DNA of 43,319 nt, from assembly GCA_021777105.1 (NCBI GenBank), contig JAIQZQ010000059.1, forward strand, positions 1 to 43,319, written 5' to 3'. Source of the DNA: Candidatus Anammoxibacter sp. GTDB taxonomy: Bacteria > Planctomycetota > Brocadiia > Brocadiales > Anammoxibacteraceae. The notes beneath the pieces were generated by a model that was not told the origin of the DNA, did not search any database, and saw nothing but the letters and a program-made list of their open reading frames with translations. The position numbers and the translations under genes are program-made. How positions within the stretch are numbered: position 1 is the first letter of the stretch; every line of letters begins with the position of its first letter. Positions 1 to 7,400 of the stretch are shown piece by piece.

Positions 1-2
1 GA

Positions 3-311
3 AGCTCCAGCTCTACAAGCACCTCCGGTGGAACTGCCGCGGCTTTGACATCAGGAACAAGCGGAACACTCTCAGGCGCATCACATACCTTTACCTGGGA
101 TGCTGGAACAAACCCAAGCAGATACTGGCTTGATGTAGGCAGCCAGGGTGTAGGCAGCTTTAATCTCTATGCCGCTTCTGAAGGAACCAATCTGACCAGG
201 CAGGTGACTGGATTGCCAACAGACGCCAGCGCTGTCTACGTAAGGTTGTGGACGCAATTTACCGATGCCACTTGGGCGTCTAACGACTATGAGTTCACTG
301 CGTCTGATTAA
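3..311 (+). CDS. C-terminal end of a secreted Ser/Thr-rich repeat protein (partial)
   Basis: The reading frame is open from base 3 of the window, so the gene begins outside it; the TTG at 45 is not needed as a start. The visible part opens with a Ser/Thr/Gly-rich linker followed by one domain containing FTWDAGTNPSRYWLDVGS and VYVRLWTQF, ending in YEFTASD. The pattern of a TFTW core, a YWLDVG strand and a YVRLW strand is that of Ig/fibronectin-like modules found at the ends of large extracellular proteins. No catalytic motif is visible. A strong terminator follows about 65 bases after the stop. Function beyond an extracellular structural or adhesion role cannot be given, because most of the protein is missing. 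Confidence 0.6.
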   Translation, partial: SSSSTSTSGGTAAALTSGTSGTLSGASHTFTWDAGTNPSRYWLDVGSQGVGSFNLYAASEGTNLTRQVTGLPTDASAVYVRLWTQFTDATWASNDYEFTASD

Positions 312-376
312 TTGTAGGATGATGAGTTATGATGCCGCGATTGCTTAATCACGGCATTGATGCTCATGTTTATTGT

Positions 377-419
377 AAAGCCGGTTTGGGCTAACCCCCC
401 AAACCGGCTTTTTTTTTTT
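377..419 (+). terminator. Rho-independent terminator
   Basis: A 14-bp inverted repeat (AAAGCCGGTTTGGG at 377-390 against its complement at 398-411) with a short loop is followed by an uninterrupted T run. It lies just after the secreted-protein gene and probably ends its transcript. Confidence 0.85.
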
Positions 420-431
420 GCAAAAAGAAAG

Positions 432-578
432 CTCTACGCGGCGTCCGATGGCTCCAGCCAATACGAAACGTATGCTAAATTGCCGACTGGCGCAGGCTCT
501 GTTTATGTGAGTTTGTAGACGCAATTAACAGACTCAACATTGGGATCGAATGATTACACTTTCACGGCGTCTGATTAG
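432..578 (+). pseudogene. Decayed duplicate of the C-terminal repeat of the preceding gene
   Basis: Translating from 432 gives LYAASDGSSQYETYAKLP, then GAGSVYVSL, a TAG stop at 516-518, then TQLTDSTLGSNDYTFTASD and a TAG stop. This lines up residue for residue with the end of the gene at 3-311 (LYAASEG..., VYVRLWTQFTDATWASNDYEFTASD). The internal TAG replaces the Trp codon TGG of the intact copy. It has no start of its own and sits after the terminator, so it is a duplicated, non-functional tail. Confidence 0.75.
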
Positions 579-703
579 AAAGGCTTTGTCCCGACGCATT
601 GTGAGATGAAACAACGAAGCAGATAGCCAGAACCCAGGCCGGCGGGAGAAGTAAAAAGGCGAGTGGCGCAGGATAAAAGAGCGCGCAGGCGCTTTGTTGC
701 GGC

Positions 704-1372
704 TTAAGAGTGCGCTCTATATCCTTGGCGCAATATCGCTTTGCGGTCTTTATAATATTTAAGTTGGCCTGTTTTCTTAATGCTGGAAATAACGCGCGAC
801 ACTGTTTCGCGTGTGGCGCCGGCAAGGCTTGCAAGCTCTTCATGCGTAGGCATTTTGTCAATAACAATGCCTTCATCGGTTATGCGGCCGACATCATTGC
901 CTATTTCATATAGGATCTGAACCATCCTGCCGTATACATCCAGCAGGGCAAGACTGGCAATTTTGTCATCCGCCTTTCTCAACCGTTTGGTCATTTCCTT
1001 AATAATGTCAAATGTCAATATTGGATGTTCCCTGATAAGCTTAAAAAACAGTCTTCTCGTCATTATAAAAAGATCGCAATCCGTGGAGGCTATCACTGTG
1101 CAGGAGCGTGATTTCTCATCCAGCAACGAAAATTCGCCGAAAAAATCGCCCTCATTTAAAGAACTAAGCACAATAGATTTGCCGTCCCTGTTAAATAGAG
1201 TCAATTTTACTTGCCCTTTTATTATAAGAAACATAGAGTCGCCTTCTTCGCCGTGCTTTACAACGCTTTCGCCTTTATCATAATGGCCAACGACCCCGTC
1301 TTTTTCAAGTTTTTTAAGGTCGTCGTCGCTTAGCCTTGCAAAAATTGGAGCTTTCTTTAATAAATTAATCAT
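704..1372 (-). CDS. CRP/FNR-family transcriptional regulator
   Basis: 222 residues, the usual family length. Residues about 10-120 form a cyclic-nucleotide-binding fold with GDFFGEFSLL (75-84) and R89-S90 at the place of the phosphate-binding cassette Arg-Ser of CRP. Residues about 143-222 carry a winged helix with recognition helix ATRETVSRVISS (186-197), a near-standard CRP/FNR reading head. There are no cysteines in the first 40 residues, so it is not an iron-sulfur FNR. An AAGGA ribosome binding site lies about 8 bases before the ATG. It probably acts as a dimeric activator or repressor responding to a nucleotide or other small ligand; ligand and targets are unknown. It is not obviously in an operon with the methyltransferase, from which 160 bases separate it. 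Confidence 0.9.
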   Translation of the reverse strand: MINLLKKAPIFARLSDDDLKKLEKDGVVGHYDKGESVVKHGEEGDSMFLIIKGQVKLTLFNRDGKSIVLSSLNEGDFFGEFSLLDEKSRSCTVIASTDCDLFIMTRRLFFKLIREHPILTFDIIKEMTKRLRKADDKIASLALLDVYGRMVQILYEIGNDVGRITDEGIVIDKMPTHEELASLAGATRETVSRVISSIKKTGQLKYYKDRKAILRQGYRAHS

Positions 1373-1532
1373 ATTTTTATTTCCTTAAAAATTCGACTCT
1401 AAATTATCATAGCTTATTACGCATTTCAAGGCTAAGTTTTAATTCTTGATAATTAGTTTTGCCATAGTAATAGCCGTCTTTCCTTATTCTTAACACGCGT
1501 AATTTTATAACCATAGCTCCATTAGCGACAGC

Positions 1533-2207
1533 TTATTTGCGTTCCCACCATAAAGTGGCTACATCAGTTTGGTCCATTTGAATAGGGCCGCTTTTGCACA
1601 TCCGGACATCTATTTTGCAATGAGTTGCATCCTGAAATTCGCCTACTTCTTCCATGTCCTCAAAATAAAAGCTGCTGTTGACATTAAATGTCTTTATATA
1701 AAGGAAATTGTATTCATCTTGCAACGAATCTATATTTTTAAAATCAATGCGTATACCCTGGTTTATCTCCGTCATTAAGCAAACATAAGCGGGTTTAAGT
1801 TCAAATATCTTTAACATGCCTTTAAAAAAACCGTCAGTAACCAGATGTATGCTGTTGCATGCGATTATAAGGTCAAAAGTTTCCATAGCGTCCGGTTGAA
1901 AATCTTCCCATGTCATCTTGTAAGGCTCAACATTGGAGACGTTTAATGACCGTAATTTGTTTTTTAGGATTTTCATCATACCGTCTGAAGGCTCCAGGGC
2001 GTTAACCTTGCAGCCGGCTTTTGCCGCCGGAATTGAAAGAACTCCGGTGCCCGCGCCTATATCAAGAACATTCCAGCCCGGCTCAATCATATTATTATAA
2101 TCAGGCAATATGTTATTGAAATATTCGCCCCGAATTAGCCACTTTTCATACCATGGGGCAAACCGGTTCCAAAAACTTAAATCGCGTTTAAACAGTGTTT
2201 GATTCAT
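1533..2207 (-). CDS. Class I SAM-dependent methyltransferase
   Basis: 224 residues. The SAM-binding glycine-rich motif I is clear: NVLDIGAGTGVLSIPAAKAG (D49, G51, G53, G55), with the acidic residue ending strand 2 in NALEPSDG (E72). A motif corresponding to strand 4 is FDLIIACNSIHLV. The N-terminal FWNRFAPWYEKW is common in small-molecule and UbiE-like methyltransferases. The acceptor cannot be told from sequence. It stands between the CRP-type regulator and the STAS-PilZ gene on the same strand, but spacings of 160 and 281 bases argue against a tight operon. No strong ribosome binding site is seen before the ATG. Confidence 0.85.
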   Translation of the reverse strand: MNQTLFKRDLSFWNRFAPWYEKWLIRGEYFNNILPDYNNMIEPGWNVLDIGAGTGVLSIPAAKAGCKVNALEPSDGMMKILKNKLRSLNVSNVEPYKMTWEDFQPDAMETFDLIIACNSIHLVTDGFFKGMLKIFELKPAYVCLMTEINQGIRIDFKNIDSLQDEYNFLYIKTFNVNSSFYFEDMEEVGEFQDATHCKIDVRMCKSGPIQMDQTDVATLWWERK

Positions 2208-2488
2208 GTTAATAGCCTGGAAATATGTAAAAACTCTAAAAATGACAAGGAGCTTGCAACCGAAAGCTTTAATTAGCGAAATGTGTCTGAAGTTGCCCGG
2301 GTATATAACAACAATTATTTAGGCAGATTAAGATAAACTCAAAAGTTGCAAAAATCAAGATAAAAAGAGCGCGCGCAAAAGCGGCCGGCGTGTTCAATTA
2401 AAACAGCCGTGTTTTTACGGAACGGTATGTTTTTTGAAATGAATGTTGATTTTGATCTTCTTAGCGTAAGTTATTTGCGCAAAGCGCG

Positions 2489-3217
2489 CTAAAATCTGTA
2501 AAGAAAGTATGGAAAAGTCTCTGTTTCAAATTGCGCTCCCGCGTGGAGCTTTCCCCTTATGTTGCTTTCCCAAACGCATTTGCCTATCATAGTTGTTGGG
2601 TATATTTCACCGTCGCGATTAAAATTAAAATCATATAACAACTTGCCGCTAATATTGCCGCGGATATTTATATTCTTGTTTGTCGCGTTTACAACTTTTA
2701 TATCCGATAAGAAGAAACCGGATTTGCTCAAATTGTTTACTTTAGCTTCCGCTATAACGGCGCTGTCGCCAATGGTAAACTTAAACTCAGCAGTGAATAA
2801 AGTGTGGACGCGTAAACTCTCCCTGGTTTCTATTTTGTTTGTTGTTTTCTTTTGCGCTATTTCAGTTTCAAAAATGTTTATCGCTTTATCAATATCCTTT
2901 TCATTATACACCTTAATTACGCTGTCGTATCCGGCCATTTTGATTGACCTGGCAACGCTGTTGTTGTTTGCCGGTATGTTTGGCTTTGCGTTAAACAGCC
3001 TTATTTCCAGGCCGCGCGCAATAAAACTGCATACCGCAAATATTTTATCGCTGTCCAACTCGGTATTGTCCAAATCAATCAGTTGGTAAAGCCTGCCGTT
3101 GTTTATACAATTGCCAAGATACCGACGCAGCTCTGTCGCTGTGTTGTCAGTCGTGGTGTCATGAAGGACTATACAATCAATTTTACTGCTTTTTGCGCTA
3201 TTTGGACTTAAAGTCAT
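2489..3217 (-). CDS. STAS-like and PilZ domain fusion protein (c-di-GMP receptor)
   Basis: 242 residues with two parts. Residues about 10-118 resemble a STAS/anti-sigma-antagonist fold: a YQLIDLDNTELDSDKIFAV segment, then a later block ending IKMAGYDSVIKVYNEKDIDKA. No phosphorylatable Ser of classic antagonists is obvious. Residues about 130-242 form a PilZ domain: the RxxxR motif is R132-ESL-R136 and the (D/N)xSxxG motif is N162-L-S164-K-S-G167, which together bind c-di-GMP in the family. The protein is therefore a probable cytoplasmic c-di-GMP effector. An HD-GYP phosphodiesterase lies in the same window at 22104-23396, so the second messenger is probably in use. Partner proteins are unknown. 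Confidence 0.8.
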   Translation of the reverse strand: MTLSPNSAKSSKIDCIVLHDTTTDNTATELRRYLGNCINNGRLYQLIDLDNTELDSDKIFAVCSFIARGLEIRLFNAKPNIPANNNSVARSIKMAGYDSVIKVYNEKDIDKAINIFETEIAQKKTTNKIETRESLRVHTLFTAEFKFTIGDSAVIAEAKVNNLSKSGFFLSDIKVVNATNKNINIRGNISGKLLYDFNFNRDGEIYPTTMIGKCVWESNIRGKLHAGAQFETETFPYFLYRF

Positions 3218-3343
3218 AACAGTTTAATAGGTTGTTGAACAATTTAAGACATATACATTAGCCCAACAATCTTTTCAAATCAAATAAAAAAAACATATTA
3301 TTGCTAAATTGCCGTTTTTGTTAAAAAATAACAATACAAAATA

Positions 3344-3525
3344 AGGAACGTCGAAGAAATTAAATGCTCAAATCGCATTCAGATTTAGGCTGGATTTGCC
3401 CTCTCTGATTGAGCCGAACCGGAAGCGCAGCCTAAGCTGCGTTGAGGATTCGGCGATTGAAAATCGCGCAAAGATTGCCTGAAGACGGATATGATATGGG
3501 ACGTTTAATTTCTTCCGCGTTCCTA
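3344..3525. repeat. ~182-bp palindromic element, family A, copy 1
   Basis: Outer inverted repeats: AGGAACG..GAAGAAATTAAA at the left and its near-complement at 3503-3525. The core (about 3380-3480) holds nested palindromes, including GCGCAGC-CTAA-GCTGCG and CCGAACC/GGATTCGG. The core is closely matched, in inverse orientation, at 20823-21008. No ORF is present, so this looks like a non-autonomous, MITE-like element. It occupies most of the otherwise empty gap 3218-3891. Confidence 0.75.
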
Positions 3526-3891
3526 AGCTCTATTCCATAATTTACTTCAGTAATTTATGGAATATTAATCCTTTATTGTTTGCTCAATATACAGGCATAT
3601 TTTTCAAGGCTCTTTAAGCTCCATGTTTTATACGCTTGTAATCATCGGTTGAAATTGTGAATATAATATTGTCTGTAAATGAAATGTCTTTTAATCTCAT
3701 GTTGTTATAACTATTATAAATTATTTGCTTGAATCTGTAATAGCTTGTGATAAAATACACAACTAATCAGAGCTGATGATTTTATAGCCGGCTAAACTGC
3801 AATGAAAATAGGGGATAGCGTTTTATAATAACCGCTAACATTGGGCTTTATCCGCCGGCATGTTTTTCCATAATAAAAAGGGATATAGTAA

Positions 3892-4359
3892 ATGGATAAA
3901 CCGTCTGCAAATTCGATTAACACGCATATTTTTAGCCCGGAACTTGAAGCTCTCATCTCTAAAAACAACATACCAATTAACAGAAACCAGCTTAAATTAT
4001 TTTTAACAACGGAACATTTGCCGTTGTTAACTGAAAATATTTTAGAAGACTCGGAATGGGACATTTTCGAGTTGGTTACCGCGTCTATTCTCCTTGAAAA
4101 CAAAACTGATGAGTTTTTATCAGGTTTTCTTGAGGCAGTCGGCAATTTTGTTTACCAAAATGATGAAAAACGCGATAAAGTGAGTGAAATTCTACTAGAA
4201 GGGTTCGCCTTTGCTTCTCCGCCTCAACTAAAGGAAATAATTGAATTGTTAAATAAGTTGCAAGAACATTATAGCCTTGCCGACGAGTTTATTCCTTCAA
4301 TATTATATGAAAATATAACGCAACAATTGCAGTTCGGCATGTATTCAAACCGTGATTAA
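3892..4359 (+). CDS. Hypothetical helical protein, 155 aa
   Basis: I do not recognise this family. The protein is acidic, Leu- and Glu-rich, with no Cys, no signal peptide and no membrane segment, and appears almost fully alpha-helical. Segments such as LTTEHLPLLTENILEDSEWDIFELVTASILL and LEGFAFASPPQLKEIIELLNKLQEH could form helical hairpins of the HEAT/TPR type, but no regular repeat can be shown. An AAGGGATA sequence lies 6-13 bases before the ATG. It is convergent with the giant kinase gene, the two stops being about 45 bases apart. No function is assigned. Confidence 0.65.
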   Translation: MDKPSANSINTHIFSPELEALISKNNIPINRNQLKLFLTTEHLPLLTENILEDSEWDIFELVTASILLENKTDEFLSGFLEAVGNFVYQNDEKRDKVSEILLEGFAFASPPQLKEIIELLNKLQEHYSLADEFIPSILYENITQQLQFGMYSNRD

Positions 4360-4403
4360 AGAGTATGCGGAAATGAGTTAGGCCCGGGTCAATTTTTACA
4401 TCA

Positions 4404-7400
4404 TTAGCCTTTGCAAAGAGGCAATTCGATAAAAAATGTAGATCCCTTGTCAACTTCAGATTCTACCCAAATACGTCCCTGGTGCAATTCGACAATGCGT
4501 TTTGTGATCGACATTCCCAATCCTGTTGAGGTTTCGCCTCTTGTCCCTTCACGGCTTGCTGTTGTAAATTTGTTAAAAATGATGGGTATTTGGTCTTTTG
4601 GTATCCCTATTCCCGTATCGTTAACTTTTAAAATGGCTTTTTGAGAACGGCTGTTCATAACTTCTTCTAATGAAATTGTTATTTTGCCGCCGCCTTCAAT
4701 AAATTTTATAGCGTTTGATAAAAGGTTATTGCATATCTGCCAGAATCGTTTTGTGTCAATGTTAACATTTATCTCTTTTTGAGGCAAAATAGCGATCAAT
4801 TCTATATCTTTGGCCTCTGCGTCTTTCTTAAAGCCATGCAAAATTACGTTAAGAAATTCCGTTAAATTTTCAGCTTTTACGTCTAATTTATACCCCTCCA
4901 TATCAAGCTTCGCGGAGTCGAGCAAATCATCAATTAGTTTAAACATTCTTTCACAGGTTTGCTTTATCATGCCAACTAGCTCTCCGCCGTCATCGCCAAG
5001 GACGGCCCCGTAATCTTTATAAAGAAATTTATAACAGGTTACTATTATAGCTATTGGGTTTCGAAGGTCGTGAGCAACAATAGCCAATAAATGATCTTTT
5101 TCTTTGTGAAGGTTTTCAAGTTGCCTAACCTGCTCATGTATCGTTCTGTTGGCTTTAAACAGGTCTGCGTTTTTTAACGCAAGATTCTCGCTCTTTTCTT
5201 TTAACTCGATAGTTCTTTCATCAACTTTTTGCTCCAGGTTAATTGAGTAGTCTTCCAATTGCGCATTTAACTCTTTCATTTTGTGGTACAGCAAAGCGTT
5301 TTCAAGCGAAATCGCGGCTTGGGCCGATAACATCCGCACGATTCCCAATCGGGCATGTGTAAATACGTGTGTCGCCAGATTATTTTCAAGATACATAACG
5401 CCGACAAGTTTAGCCTGGTTTAGAATAGGCATGCATAATATGGATTTCGGCCTGTTTTTTAAGATATATTCGTCTTGCGCAAACATTCCGTCATTAAAAG
5501 CGTCCTCAAGCGCAAGATCTTCTTTTGTCCTTTTCACATAATTTACAATAGCGCGGGAAATATTATTGCACTCATCCACTGCGACTGAATAACCCGTGTT
5601 TATTGCGCCGTCTATGTTGCTTTCGGCTTCGATATAAAGTTTTCCATCTCTTTCCAGCGCCAGAAAAGCTCTATGAGCTCCCGCATTTTCAATTAACGTT
5701 GCCATCACCTTTTCCAGCAAAGTTTTCAAAACGATTTCGCTTGAAATTGTTTGCAGAGCTTTTAGCAGGGATGTCATGTCCAGCTCTGCCGGAAACCGCG
5801 CGCCGATTGATGGCTCTTTTTTCGCAAAACCTTTATTAAACCGTTGAGGATAAGTAGCCGACGCGTTATTTAGTTGAGGGTATTTCTCTTCCATCTCCTC
5901 TGTTTTTGCAGTGGCTTCCCAGAGCCTGTATCCATAATAAGCGTTCTCTAAATAGTTTGCCGCGAAATCTTCCTTTCCGCGAGTTAGCCACAATTTAGCC
6001 GCCAACTCATTTGCCAACGCGCAGTTCTGTATAAATTTGTTCTTCTCCGCGGACTCAATTGCTTCGTCATATAAGCGCGTGGCTTCCAAAGGATTATTGG
6101 TTATACGGGCCATCTCAGCTCCGATCAACAAATATTTGTGGTGGAAGTTTGCCTTGCAGTTGTCGGCCCAAATCTTCATCTGTTTTAGATTTGTTTCCAA
6201 TTGATTCCAATACTCAATCTGGGTCTCTTTAGAAGCGGAGTTGTAGAGGTCCGCTAAAATTAACGAGTAATAAAAATTGTATTCCGCAACCGCGCCGGTT
6301 CCCTGAATAAAATCAATTACATTTTCAGCTTCGCGAACGCATTGCAAAGCTTGCAATGGTTTGCCGTACATATAAAGAATTTGCGCTTTTAATATTTGAA
6401 AGTAGCCTATCCCTATAACGTTTCGAGACCGGCAATCTTCTAAGAATTTATTTTCACTTATCTCTTCAAGGTCAAACGAGAACTTGCCCCTGGTTTTGCC
6501 CGTTAGGTTGGACACTGCCAGTTGAAAAGATTGGATTGCGTCTATCGGCATCTGCAATTTTGCCTTTTTTACAAATTTCATATACGTTGCTAATTTCTTG
6601 CGCAATGATCCCAATGGCTCGCCCTGATAAAATATATTTGCCGAGCCAAAGCCAAGTATGTATCCGGCGTATTGCAAGTCGCCGCATTCAAGCCCTGTTT
6701 TATAACCATCAAAAAAGGCTGTTTCCGCAAATTTGTAATGCTTTGTCCAATGCAGCAGAAACGCGATATAAATAAAACTGCCCCTGCATTTTTGAACCAA
6801 ATCGTTCTCTTTTTCACTCATCCGAAGGCCAAGCAGGCAGTATTTATAACCCAATTGATATTCGCCCAAAACCGAGCTAAGCACATTAGCGTACGTAACG
6901 TATGCCTTGCCCGATTCAATGCTATGGCCATATTTTAGAGAAATGTTCGCCATTTTTACGGCAATCACATTGTATAGTTCAGGGTCGGCCATATAAGTTG
7001 TGGGTTGTAGATTCATTAACACATTCATTGCCGCCTTGTGCTCCGGGTTTGTCATTTCCGGCGCGTCTATTAATGACGCAATTTCTCTGCCATTCAGATT
7101 GTCCCCGGCGGATTTAATCTCATCGTTAAATATGCGCCGCAATCCTGTTTTAGGCAAATAAATTCCTAATAGGCCCAAAGCCTCCCTTCCGGCGTTGATG
7201 CCTTTGCCGTATTCCGCCGCTACCGTATATTGATAAATGAGCATGCTGTAAATCCCGGTTTTTTCAATATTGGTTTTAGCATGCCGCAGGGTTGCATTAA
7301 TTAATTTCCTGGATTGCTCAAAATTCCCGCTTAAATATTCAACTTCCGCGCATTCAATGTGCAAGTCAAAACTTAGCGTATAATGTTCATCCCAAAAGTC

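Noticed and set aside
2559..3089. Long plus-strand ORF (176 aa), hydrophobic
   Set aside because: Complement of the STAS-PilZ gene, which has recognisable domain motifs on the minus strand. The hydrophobicity is an antisense effect and there is no ribosome binding site.
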